Source of the DNA: JAENVU01 sp046598395
GTDB taxonomy: Bacteria > Actinomycetota > Acidimicrobiia > IMCC26256 > JAENVU01
Assembly (NCBI GenBank): GCA_046598395.1
Contig: JBKJIQ010000009.1
Span: 62,001-126,000 of the forward strand
Reading direction: 5' to 3'
Length of the DNA: 64,000 nt
The position numbers were made by a program, and so were the translations under genes. Below are positions 8,403-15,980 of the stretch, in pieces; positions within the stretch are counted from its first letter, which is position 1, and each line of letters starts with the position of its first letter. The notes beneath the pieces were generated by a model. It had not been told where the DNA came from and made no database searches. It was given only the letters and a program-made list of their open reading frames with translations.

Positions 8403-8872
8403 GCGGCCACCGTGAACTCAGTGTGCATGCCGGCTGCGAAGTGACCGTGTTCCATGCCGCCCATCATGCCGCCGCCCATGCCCATTCCGCCGACGATATT
8501 GCAGAACGCCACGTAGGAACCAGGACGCAGGGTCAACACCTTGCGGCGGGAGATTCCGCCACTGATGTCTGCGATCTCGCCGACCTTCACCCGTTCGAGC
8601 TGGGCTTCGTCGACCGAACCGTCGGCCTTCGTCGGCAGGGATGCCGCATCGGTCGCCTCGACGATCACGAGCTCGTGGGTGTGGTGGCCGAGGTTCACCG
8701 CCGTGATCGTGCGCCGTCCCGCGATGAGCTTCGGTTGATCGGGGGTGATCGACCACTCGTCGAGGCGGAACTGCTCGGGCCGTGACGCCACCGTTTGACT
8801 CGCGCCCTTTCCGCCACACGCAGCGGTGAGGAGCACGAACGCGATCGCTACGGCGAAGAGTTACGGCTTCAT
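8399..8872 (-). pseudogene. cupredoxin-like lipoprotein with a stop codon in the signal peptide
   Basis: This is a close paralogue of the gene at 2654-3148 (shared FRLDEWSIT, NLGHHTHELVIV, SYVAFCNIVGGMGMG and AGMHTEF). The expected start ATG at 8872-8870 overlaps the stop of the upstream DUF302 relic (ATGA). It reads Met-Lys-Pro and then TAA (8863-8861), after which an intact lipoprotein signal LFAVAIAFVLLTAAC continues in the same frame. The nearest internal start, a GTG at 8836, leaves only six residues before the lipobox Cys, too few for export. The copper ligands are retained. Either a recent nonsense mutation or a sequencing error explains this. Confidence 0.8.
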
Positions 8873-9101
8873 GCGACGGTCTCGGAGACGGCGCCGCCCA
8901 ACGCAGCGAGCGCCGCGGTGAGCGCTTCGGCGGCTTCGGTAGCGAGCTGCGCGAACGCGGGTCGGTCATCAGCTCGCGAGGATCGATGCCCGCAATGCGC
9001 GTCTTCGTTCCGTCCGGTTCCAACACCACGTTGCACGGCAACAGGAGCGCGACCGACGGGTCGATCTAAAGGGCCTGGTGCGCGAAGTGCTCCGACGGAA
9101 G
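8869..9101 (-). pseudogene. DUF302 protein remnant, nonsense plus frameshift
   Basis: On the minus strand the DUF302 core is readable: SEHFAHQAL, then TAG at 9068-9066, then IDPSVALLLPCNVVLEPDG and IAGIDPRELMTD. About one base is missing near 8958-8960. The rest, AFAQLATEAAEALTAALAAL, continues in another frame to a TGA overlapping the cupredoxin ATG. DUF302 proteins are small, often partner metal or redox genes, and have a conserved LLPCNV core that is still visible here. The N-terminal half is absent. Two independent lesions make a true pseudogene more likely than sequencing error. Confidence 0.75.
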
Positions 9102-9211
9102 TGGCGACGGGTTTGCCGTTGCGGTCGAACTTCGTTTCGTCACCGTGAGTGATGGCCATCGCCGTCTTTTTCTCCGAATTGCCGGGCGTCAGGTGACGTC
9201 CCAGTACACAG

Positions 9212-9268
9212 GAACAATACCCTGGGGGGTATTGTTCGCACAGAATGCCGATACCCCATTGGGTATCG
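9212..9268. promoter_or_regulatory. two CstR-type operators upstream of the MMPL gene
   Basis: A perfect palindrome with 11-base arms around a 4-base centre lies at 9212-9237 (core TACCC-TGGG-GGGTA). A second with 8-base arms lies at 9249-9268 (core TACCC-CATT-GGGTA). Their centres are 34 bases apart. They end 20 bases before the chosen MMPL start at 9289 and have the same form as the cstR-tauE operators. Confidence 0.82.
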
Positions 9269-9288
9269 CTCTAACCTTCGGAGGCTCG

Positions 9289-11472
9289 ATGAACAACACC
9301 AGGCCACGGTCGGTGCCCGGTTCCGCCAGCGCCCATGAGTCCTCGGCGCCACCGGACCCGCGTGCGCTCTTCTCCCGGCTCGCCGCCACGATGGCCCGGC
9401 GCCGCCGGATGGTCATCGCGGTGTGGCTCCTCGTTGCTTTCGCAGCTGCGCCGCTCGCCATGACCCTCACCGGTTCGCTCTCCGGCGCAGGATGGGAGGC
9501 TCAAGGGTCGACCGCGCAGAAGGTGCGCGACGAACTCCGACGCGACTTCCCCGCGCTCGGAGCCGAGAACCCCGTCGTCGTGTATTCGCAACGAACCCCC
9601 ATCGCCGCGGACCCGTCGGGCCTCCGGTCGTTGGTGCACGACCTCGCGCATGCGCCGCGGGCCCGCGCCGTCGCCGATCCCCTCACGCTCCCGAAGACTG
9701 CCGGTCTGATCGCGCATGACGGACGCACCGCGATCGTCCCGGTCGACCTCGTCGTGGGCGCTGACGCGAGCCGGCCGGTCGCCGCCGGCGACCTCGGCAA
9801 CTACGTCGGCGCCTTGAAGCTCGCACCCGGGGCTCGCGCAAACGTGACCGGCGAATGGCCGGTGTGGAGCGACTTCAACACCGTCAACGCCGAGGCACTC
9901 CACAAAGCCGAACTCGTCAGCGGACTCCCGACATTGATCCTGTTGTTCCTCGCGTTCGGCTCGCTGATCGCGGCCGGTATTCCACTGCTCCTCGCACTCG
10001 CTGGGATAGCCGTCGGCTTCGCCGCGCTTCACCTTCTCAGCCTCGTGACACCACTATCGGTGTGGTCCATGAACTTCTCGATGATGATCGGCCTCGCCGT
10101 GGGCATCGACTACAGCCTCTTCATCGTCAGCCGCTACCGAGAAGAGCGCATCGAAGGCAAAGACGCGGTCGCAGCCATCGAGAACACCCTGTCCACCGCC
10201 GGCAAGGCCGTCTTCCTCTCCGCACTCACCGTGGTGTTGGCCCTCTCTGCGGTGTTCTTGGTTCCGGTCATGGTCTTCCGCTCAATGGCCCTCGGGATGA
10301 TCCTGTCGGTCGGTGCCGTCGCGCTCGCATCGCTGACGCTGCTGCCCGCAGTGCTCGTCGCGCTCGGTGATCGCGTCCTCGTCACCCGCGGCAAGCAAGA
10401 CCCCGACATCGTCGCCGAAGGCCGCTGGGCGCGGTGGACCGGAGTCGCGCTCCGGCGACCCGGAACGATCCTCGCGATCGGACTCGTCGTGCTCGGCGCA
10501 CTCGTCGTCCCGGCGGCGGGGATGCACCTCGGCATGCCCGGCGCTCGAGTCGTCGATCACGGCCGCACCAGCCGCGACGGCTACGAAACGCTCGTGAAGT
10601 CTTTCGGACCCGGCGCGGCCGCACCGGCGTTCATCACCGTCCCCGCGGTGGACACACCGAAGGTTCTGCGCGTCGCCACCGCCGACACCGCTGTCGTCGA
10701 CGCCAGAGTCGTCGCCACCCCCGCCCCGAACGGTCGCACCGTGGTGCGCGTCATCGGATCGACCGCCGTCGACGACTCCCCGACCGCGGCACTCGTGCAC
10801 CGACTCCGCAATCAGCTCGCAACGGTGGTCCCAGCTGCGCGAGTCGGCGGGCCCGCGGCGCAGAACGCGGACCTCAGGTCCGTGCTCACCGGCCGAGCAC
10901 CGATCGCGATCGGCGTCATCCTGATCATGGCCTTTCTCTTACTCTTGGCCGTCTTCCGGAGCCTCGCCATTGCGATCTCGTCGATCGTCATGAACCTCGT
11001 CACCGTCGGAGCCGCATTCGGATTCTCGACGCTCGTGTTCCAACACGGGATCGGCACCGGGCTCCTCGGCATCGAACACCAAGGATTCGTCGACGCCTGG
11101 GCGCCGCTGTTCTTCTTCGCGCTGCTCTTCGGGCTGTCAATGGACTACCAGTTGTTCCTCCTCGCTGCGATCCGCGAGCGGTACGAAGCCACCGGTGACA
11201 CCCACCGCGCCATCCGAGAGGGCATCGCGCGCACGGGACGACCCATCACGAACGCCGCACTCATCATGATCGTGGTGTTCATCGCGTTCGGCGTCACCGG
11301 ACCCATTCCGCCCACCGAACTCGGCCTCACCCTCGCCGTCGCAGTCCTCCTCGACGCCACCGTCGTCCGCGTCCTCCTCGTCCCCGCAACGATGGCGCTC
11401 CTCGGCGAAAGGAACTGGTATCTCCCCAAGTGGCTCGGACGCATACTCCCCGTCGTGAAGTTCAGTCACTGA
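9289..11472 (+). CDS. MMPL/RND-family membrane transporter
   Basis: A 727-residue transporter with two repeats of one helix, a large extracytoplasmic loop and five helices. The first helix begins near residue 40 (MVIAVWLLVAFAAAPLAM). Helices 2-6 follow the first loop with the MMPL-type sequence SMMIGLAVGIDYSLFIVSRYREE, and the second repeat has FFFALLFGLSMDYQLFLL. The conserved membrane Asp-Tyr pairs are the proton-relay residues of the family. MMPL proteins export lipids, siderophores or toxic compounds by proton motive force. The start at 9289 has CGGAGG five bases or so upstream; an earlier in-frame start would run through the operators. The operators predict persulfide-responsive expression, unusual for this family. 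Confidence 0.9.
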   Translation: MNNTRPRSVPGSASAHESSAPPDPRALFSRLAATMARRRRMVIAVWLLVAFAAAPLAMTLTGSLSGAGWEAQGSTAQKVRDELRRDFPALGAENPVVVYSQRTPIAADPSGLRSLVHDLAHAPRARAVADPLTLPKTAGLIAHDGRTAIVPVDLVVGADASRPVAAGDLGNYVGALKLAPGARANVTGEWPVWSDFNTVNAEALHKAELVSGLPTLILLFLAFGSLIAAGIPLLLALAGIAVGFAALHLLSLVTPLSVWSMNFSMMIGLAVGIDYSLFIVSRYREERIEGKDAVAAIENTLSTAGKAVFLSALTVVLALSAVFLVPVMVFRSMALGMILSVGAVALASLTLLPAVLVALGDRVLVTRGKQDPDIVAEGRWARWTGVALRRPGTILAIGLVVLGALVVPAAGMHLGMPGARVVDHGRTSRDGYETLVKSFGPGAAAPAFITVPAVDTPKVLRVATADTAVVDARVVATPAPNGRTVVRVIGSTAVDDSPTAALVHRLRNQLATVVPAARVGGPAAQNADLRSVLTGRAPIAIGVILIMAFLLLLAVFRSLAIAISSIVMNLVTVGAAFGFSTLVFQHGIGTGLLGIEHQGFVDAWAPLFFFALLFGLSMDYQLFLLAAIRERYEATGDTHRAIREGIARTGRPITNAALIMIVVFIAFGVTGPIPPTELGLTLAVAVLLDATVVRVLLVPATMALLGERNWYLPKWLGRILPVVKFSH

Positions 11473-11482
11473 CACCGACCAT

Positions 11483-12541
11483 ATGCCGTGCGAAGGTGAA
11501 GTCGTGGACACCTCCGACGGCAGCGAGGCAATATCCAGAACACGGTCCGGACGTCAGACGCTGCGCTTCGGACTCGGCATCGTCGTCGCGACCGGCGCCG
11601 TCTGGTTCGTCGTGTCGGCGGCGGGCGGGGTCGGCGATGCGATCGCGGCGCTACGCCAGACCAACCCGGCATGGATCGCACCGGCAATCGCGTTCCAGTC
11701 CGTCTCGTACCTCCTCGCGGCGGTTCGATTCCGCCGGCTAGCCGGATCCGAGGCCGGACTCGGACTCATCGAAGCCACCGAGATCACGCTCGTCGCGCAC
11801 GGCCTCGGCCTCCTCGCGCCGGCGGCACCCGCCGAGGGCATCGCGTTCCAGTACCGCGAACTCAGCCACCGCGGGCTCAACCGTCGCCGGATCGGGCTCA
11901 CGATCGGTTTCGAGCAGTGGTTCAGTACTCGAGTCTTCTATTTGGTGCACGCGGTCAACTTGCTGGTGATCGTCGCGACTCGAGACTTCCCGGCCGACAC
12001 CAGGTGGCCCATCCTCGCCGCGGTGTTGATCTTCGGCCTGCTCGCGTCGACCGCGATCGCAGCTGCCCGCCCACAGGTGGCCGAACGGATCGCAATGACG
12101 ATCGGCGCCCTTCGGTTCTGGCGGCCCCGACGCTCGGCCGAAGATCGGCGCGCATCGGGCGCTCGTCTCCACGGCGAGGCGATGGCCGTCGTCGGACCAC
12201 CGCGCCAACGCGTCCGGCTCATGTTGCTCTCCGTCGCGTCTCTTCTCGCCGACGCGCTCTGTCTCTGGATGCTGTTCTTCGCGGTCGGGATCCACGACGG
12301 CCTCGAACTTGCGCTCCTGAGCGCGGGCGCCGCCGCGGCTGCATCCTCGATACCGCTCCTCCCCGGCGGTTTGGGTGCCGTCGAGGCCGCAGTCCCCGCG
12401 CTCCTCGCCTGGTACGGCACACCAATCGCGACGGCGCTCTCCGCGACGCTCCTCTACCGGGCGATCGGGACCTTCCTGCCCGCGGCGGCGGGGGCGCTCT
12501 CCATACCTGGCTTGCGAGTGAGTGCTCGATCGCGTCAGTAG
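11483..12541 (+). CDS. UPF0104 / LPG-synthase-like transmembrane protein
   Basis: A 352-residue protein with about 8 hydrophobic helices, starting near residue 26 (LRFGLGIVVATGAVWFVVS). It has the hallmarks of the lysylphosphatidylglycerol-synthetase transmembrane family (UPF0104): an early FRRLAG loop, a Pro/Ala-rich helix (GLGLLAPAAPAEG) and a late LLPGGLGAVEAAVPALL loop. No aminoacyl-transferase domain is attached, so it is a flippase-like or unknown-function membrane protein. It lies 10 bases after the MMPL stop, so it is probably in the same CstR-controlled transcript. A GTG at 11504 with GAAGGTGAAG just upstream is a credible alternative start. Confidence 0.8.
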   Translation: MPCEGEVVDTSDGSEAISRTRSGRQTLRFGLGIVVATGAVWFVVSAAGGVGDAIAALRQTNPAWIAPAIAFQSVSYLLAAVRFRRLAGSEAGLGLIEATEITLVAHGLGLLAPAAPAEGIAFQYRELSHRGLNRRRIGLTIGFEQWFSTRVFYLVHAVNLLVIVATRDFPADTRWPILAAVLIFGLLASTAIAAARPQVAERIAMTIGALRFWRPRRSAEDRRASGARLHGEAMAVVGPPRQRVRLMLLSVASLLADALCLWMLFFAVGIHDGLELALLSAGAAAAASSIPLLPGGLGAVEAAVPALLAWYGTPIATALSATLLYRAIGTFLPAAAGALSIPGLRVSARSRQ

Positions 12542-12586
12542 CGGCCAAGCGCGGACGCCTCGCTTGCGCTCAGTCGTACGACACCG

Positions 12587-12757
12587 GAAGCGGCCGGAAC
12601 GTCCATGGTCGTTGTCGGGATTCTTACCATCCCGACGTTGATCACCCATTGGGCGCCCCGGATGGCCCAACACATCCCACCGGCGCGATCACGTATCGCC
12701 TTCGCCACGATGCTCGTTGCCTTCGCCACGTGGTTCCTCGTCCACCAGCTGACCTGA
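12587..12757 (+). pseudogene. TauE/SafE remnant with internal deletion
   Basis: The frame reads EAAGTSMVVVGILTIPTLI then THW, matching residues ~174-196 of the intact TauE protein at 4938-5687. It jumps directly to a segment with RMAQHIPPARSR and ends FATWFLVHQLT with a stop at 12755-12757, like the intact C-terminus. About 25-30 residues between are lost, and nothing of the first two thirds of the gene is present. It is a decayed second copy. Confidence 0.82.
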
Positions 12758-12772
12758 CCCGGATTCGGGGAA

Positions 12773-12786
12773 TACCCCCTGGGGTA
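12773..12786. promoter_or_regulatory. CstR-type operator upstream of the AhpD-like gene
   Basis: A TACCC-CCTG-GGGTA palindrome of the same form as the four other operators in the window. It lies 15 bases after the TauE remnant and about 100 bases before the AhpD-like gene, with no other gene between. Confidence 0.72.
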
Positions 12787-12889
12787 GGACAAAAGCCTCT
12801 ATCGACCATCACCCGCAGCCCGTACGTTCCAGTCGACAACCCACAGGGAGCCACCGCCGAAGTCCAACCACATATGAACGGGGACACGG

Positions 12890-13252
12890 ATGGGCAAGTA
12901 CCGCGACATCGTGACCGAACTCCGAGAGCCGACCAAGTCGCTACGCGGCGCGAGCACCGACGTGTGGAGCGGCTTCGGGCAACTCCACGCTGCGGCGGTC
13001 GCCGACGGTGTGCTGCCGGCGAAAGTCAAGGAGTTGATGGCCTTGGCCATCTCGGTGGTCAAGCAATGCGATGGATGCATCGCCTACCACGCCAAGGCTG
13101 CGGCCGCGCGCGGCGCGACCGCAGCCGAGGTCGCCGAAGCGCTCGGCGTCGCACTCCTCATGGACGGCGGAACCGCTTCCGTGTACGGGCCTCGAGCGTG
13201 GGCCGCATTCGAAGAGTTCGCCGCCCCCGAAGGCGGCCCCGTCGTTCCATGA
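12890..13252 (+). CDS. carboxymuconolactone decarboxylase-family (AhpD-like) protein
   Basis: A 120-residue all-helical protein of the CMD/AhpD family. The redox motif is C60-DGC-IAYH: Cys60 and Cys63 with His67, the AhpD-type peroxidatic pair rather than the decarboxylase pattern. The family reduces peroxides or links lipoyl electron carriers to peroxiredoxins. An upstream CstR-type operator suggests a role in thiol or persulfide stress. It is followed by att-like repeat C, and appears to be the last gene of its island block. The substrate is unknown. Confidence 0.87.
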   Translation: MGKYRDIVTELREPTKSLRGASTDVWSGFGQLHAAAVADGVLPAKVKELMALAISVVKQCDGCIAYHAKAAAARGATAAEVAEALGVALLMDGGTASVYGPRAWAAFEEFAAPEGGPVVP

Positions 13253-13340
13253 GTACCGGGTCGTCGGCCTCGGGATAAGAATGAGAACCAAACCAAGGAT
13301 CTGAGTCAGAACCCCTCGACTATGGAATTCGCACGCCAGA

Positions 13341-13512
13341 GATGCTCTGGCGATGACGAGGCGCTGGATTTCCGAGGTGCCTTCGAAGATCGTGTAGTTC
13401 CTCTTGGCAGGTCTGCTGGTTCGGTCCCAGTCCGCTGACCTGCGCCGATTCTTCGTGACGTCTGATCCCGTCCACGCGATTCGGTGCAGTTGTAGGGATG
13501 GAAGTGGGGATG
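13341..13512. repeat. att-like repeat copy C
   Basis: Bases 13341-13397 repeat the acyl-CoA dehydrogenase tail, with one base deleted relative to the gene, so it no longer reads in frame. The shared ~110-base spacer follows, then at 13492-13512 the pair GTAGGGATG-GAA-GTGGGGATG. The 88 bases between the AhpD-like gene and this copy hold nothing recognisable. Confidence 0.82.
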
Positions 13513-13590
13513 GCGTGAGTGCCTTGATGCGCCTCCCTCACCGGACGCTTCGACCGCGAGCGTGTTCTGAGCTTCTCAGTAACCCATGCG

Positions 13591-13616
13591 CATTCTCGAT
13601 GATATAATCGAGAATG
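13591..13616 (+). promoter_or_regulatory. palindromic operator enclosing the -10 box of the HEPN/MNT operon
   Basis: Ten-base arms (CATTCTCGAT / ATCGAGAATG) surround a 6-base centre. TATAAT at 13603-13608 lies inside. A transcript would start about 13615-13616, exactly at the in-frame GTG of the nucleotidyltransferase gene, so the mRNA is probably leaderless and the site autoregulatory. Confidence 0.75.
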
Positions 13617-14203
13617 TGAGTTCTTCTGCGCCTGCCCTGCTCCCGCTGTTCCGATCAGACCAGCAGCTCCGACTCGTCAACGTGCTGTTCACCGAAGCCA
13701 CCGAGCCAATCGCGATCAACGAGCTCGCGCAACGCGCAGAGGTTGCGCAATCGACGGCAAGTCGCGAGGTCGCTCGACTCGTCGAACACGGGATCCTTCG
13801 CACTACCTCCGTCGGCCGTAACACTCTCGTGTCGGCGAACTGGTCGTTGCCGTGGGCCAAGGATCTGAAATCGATTCTGGACCAGACGATCGGGATCATC
13901 GGTCAACTCGGCCTGGCACTGAACGACGTCATCGGCATCGAGGCCGCGTACGTGTACGGGTCGTGGGCCGCGCGCCACGCGGGTGAGCCCGGCCCGTCAC
14001 CCAACGACATCGACGTCGTGATTGTTGGCAGTGTTCCGCTCAGCAGAGCGCGCGCGGCTTTGCGCGCCGTCGAGGCCGGCCAGCAGGTCGAAATCAATCC
14101 GGTGGTCGTCGACCACGATCGTTGGAACGCCCGCAAACCCGAGCCGTTCATCAAGCAGATCAAGAGTCGGCCGCTGGTGAAGATCACCCCGAACGTCAAA
14201 TGA
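13616..14203 (+). CDS. winged-helix minimal nucleotidyltransferase (antitoxin of a HEPN/MNT pair)
   Basis: A 195-residue protein with an N-terminal winged helix (about 15-75: INELAQRAEVAQSTASREVA, wing GRNTLVSAN). A nucleotidyltransferase domain follows, with YGSWAARH and then NDIDVVIVG, the GS...DxD signature of minimal nucleotidyltransferases. In HEPN/MNT systems the MNT protein neutralises the HEPN ribonuclease by binding or by nucleotidylating it. The helix-turn-helix would bind the palindrome at 13591-13616. I prefer the GTG at 13616 to the ATG at 13586, because the latter would translate through the operator and -10 box. Its stop overlaps the next start as ATGA. Confidence 0.82.
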   Translation: MSSSAPALLPLFRSDQQLRLVNVLFTEATEPIAINELAQRAEVAQSTASREVARLVEHGILRTTSVGRNTLVSANWSLPWAKDLKSILDQTIGIIGQLGLALNDVIGIEAAYVYGSWAARHAGEPGPSPNDIDVVIVGSVPLSRARAALRAVEAGQQVEINPVVVDHDRWNARKPEPFIKQIKSRPLVKITPNVK

Positions 14204-14679
14204 CGCCACGCAAAGACGCAGCTGATCCATGGCTCGGCGACGCGATCACCACCGGCGACATCGAGCGGATCGTCAAGAACATGGCAGCAGCTGGTGAACG
14301 GATCAACGATGCTCGCCGACATCTGAACTCAGCGCGGCTGCTTGCCGGGAGCGACGTGACCCTCGCGATCACTGCGTGCCACGACGCGATTCGCAAGGCC
14401 ATCACCGCTCACATGACCGCGAATGGATACCGACCGAGAAATGGCAACGGTGCCCATCGGATCGTGCTCCAATACGCCCGCTCGCAGCTCGACGGCGCGA
14501 TCGCGGGTGCCGATATTGACCGAGCCGACGCGCTGCGACGAGATCGAGCAACTGCCGAATACGGCGACTTCGCGGCATCAAAATTGGGGGCGAGTGACGT
14601 CGCAGAAGCGACGCTCGTCGGCGAGCGAATCGTCAACGCAGTCGCGAGCCTTCTCGCGAAGTCCACTCGACCCCGGTAA
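14200..14679 (+). CDS. HEPN-domain protein (toxin of a HEPN/MNT pair)
   Basis: A 159-residue, all-helical protein. The central part has ACHDAIRKAITAHMTANGYR followed by a GNGAHR turn. The late helix has ALRRDRATAEYGDF, resembling the RxxRxxAEYG variant of the HEPN active site rather than the classical R-x4-6-H. Some HEPN proteins of this branch are RNases, others are poorly tested. It overlaps the nucleotidyltransferase gene by ATGA, so both are co-translated. A 67-base fragment of a close relative lies at 7480-7546. Repeat copy D begins 31 bases after the stop, placing the pair as cargo between att-like repeats C and D. Confidence 0.8.
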   Translation: MTPRKDAADPWLGDAITTGDIERIVKNMAAAGERINDARRHLNSARLLAGSDVTLAITACHDAIRKAITAHMTANGYRPRNGNGAHRIVLQYARSQLDGAIAGADIDRADALRRDRATAEYGDFAASKLGASDVAEATLVGERIVNAVASLLAKSTRPR

Positions 14680-14710
14680 CGCCTTCGATCTGGCGATCCG
14701 CAGCAATCAG

Positions 14711-14899
14711 GGTATACGGATACCCGAGATGCTGCGCGCGATCACGAGGCGCTGGATCTCCGATGTGCCTTCGAAGATCGTGTAGATCGTTTTGGCTCGT
14801 CTGTGCGGTTGGTTCCAATCCGCTGACCTGCACCTACTCTCCAGGGCGTCTGTCTGGTCCGCGTCGTCCGGTCGAGTTGTAGGGATGAAAGTAGGGATG
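14711..14899. repeat. att-like repeat copy D, with an intact in-frame dehydrogenase tail
   Basis: Bases 14728-14788 match 17194-17254 of the acyl-CoA dehydrogenase gene at about 58 of 61 positions. On the minus strand the copy still encodes IYTIFEGTSEIQRLV and then IARSISGIRIP before a stop at 14707. The common spacer follows to 14878, then two GTAGGGATG copies separated by AAA at 14879-14899. The 127 bases from here to the ABC gene hold nothing else I recognise. Confidence 0.85.
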
Positions 14900-15026
14900 C
14901 CGAACGCGCCGACGCGCGGTTGAGGAGTCCTTTGCCCGCTCGCGGCATGAGTCGCTGACGGCCCGGTGGTCAAACCACCGGTGAGCATCACCTGCAACCG
15001 GTCCTCACGCGGCCAGAATCCGCACC

Positions 15027-15980
15027 GTGGATACTGCGGCACCGACCATCCTCGCGAACGGTCTCACGATCACGTTCGGCGAGCTCGTCGCGGTCGACCA
15101 CCTCGATCTGGAGGTCGCGGCGGGGTCCGTCTACGGCTTCCTCGGGCCGAACGGCGCCGGCAAGTCGACCACGATCCGGCTCCTGCTGGGGCTGCTCGCG
15201 CCGACCGCGGGATCGGCGTCGATCGCCGGACACGACGTCGTGACCGAGAGCGACGCGGCCCGCGCCGCGTGCGGGGTCCTCCTCGATGACGACGGGCTCT
15301 ACGACCGACTCAGCGCTACGCAAAACCTCGAGTTCTTCGGCCGTATCGCCGGGCTGTCGAGCGCCGAGCGCACATCGAGGACCGGCACCCTGCTCGAACA
15401 CATCGGCCTGGCCGATCGTGCCCAGGAGCGCGTGGCGGACTGGAGCCTCGGCATGCGCAAGAAGCTGGCCGTGGCCCGGGCCATGCTGGCCGAGCCGCCC
15501 GTCGTCTTCCTGGACGAGCCGACCAACGGCCTGGACCCTCTGGCCCGCCGCGCCCTGCGCGACGACATCGTCGCCCTCGCCCGGCAACAGGGGACCACCG
15601 TCTTCGTCACCACCCACGACCTCGACGATGCCCAACGCATGTGTGACCAGGTGGGGGTGATGGTCGAGGGCCGCCTGATCACCAGCGCCAGCCCGGACGA
15701 GCTCCGCCGTCGGGCCGGCTCGTCGCAGCTGTCGCTGCGGGGTACCGGGCTCGACGGCGCGGTCGCGGCGCTGCGGGCGCTGCCCCAAGTCACTGACGTG
15801 ACCGGCACCGACGAGCACGTCGAGGTCCGGCTCGCGGATCGGGACGCCCCTGGCGCGCCAATCGTGAGGTGCGCGGTGGAGGCCGGCGCCGCCATCGAAG
15901 AGGTCATCCGCGCCGACGACAGCCTCGAAGACGCGTTCGTCGAACTCATCGGCGCGCCGAGTTCGAATGAGGACGTATGA
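15027..15980 (+). CDS. ABC-2-type exporter, ATP-binding subunit
   Basis: A 317-residue ATPase. Walker A is GPNGAGKST (about residues 41-49), the signature is WSLGMRKKLAVAR, Walker B is VVFLDEPTNGLDP, and the switch His lies in VTTHDLDDAQ. The C-terminal extension (about 215-317) is typical of DrrA/CcmA-like drug or polysaccharide exporters. Its stop overlaps the permease start (ATGA). The GTG start has a CAGAAT element 7 bases upstream, a possible -10 for a leaderless transcript, but no clear ribosome site. It lies between repeat D and the dehydrogenase tail, so it is probable island cargo. Confidence 0.88.
   Translation: MDTAAPTILANGLTITFGELVAVDHLDLEVAAGSVYGFLGPNGAGKSTTIRLLLGLLAPTAGSASIAGHDVVTESDAARAACGVLLDDDGLYDRLSATQNLEFFGRIAGLSSAERTSRTGTLLEHIGLADRAQERVADWSLGMRKKLAVARAMLAEPPVVFLDEPTNGLDPLARRALRDDIVALARQQGTTVFVTTHDLDDAQRMCDQVGVMVEGRLITSASPDELRRRAGSSQLSLRGTGLDGAVAALRALPQVTDVTGTDEHVEVRLADRDAPGAPIVRCAVEAGAAIEEVIRADDSLEDAFVELIGAPSSNEDV

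Noticed and set aside
13586..13615. Upstream ATG for the nucleotidyltransferase
   Set aside because: It would place the -10 box and operator palindrome inside the coding region.
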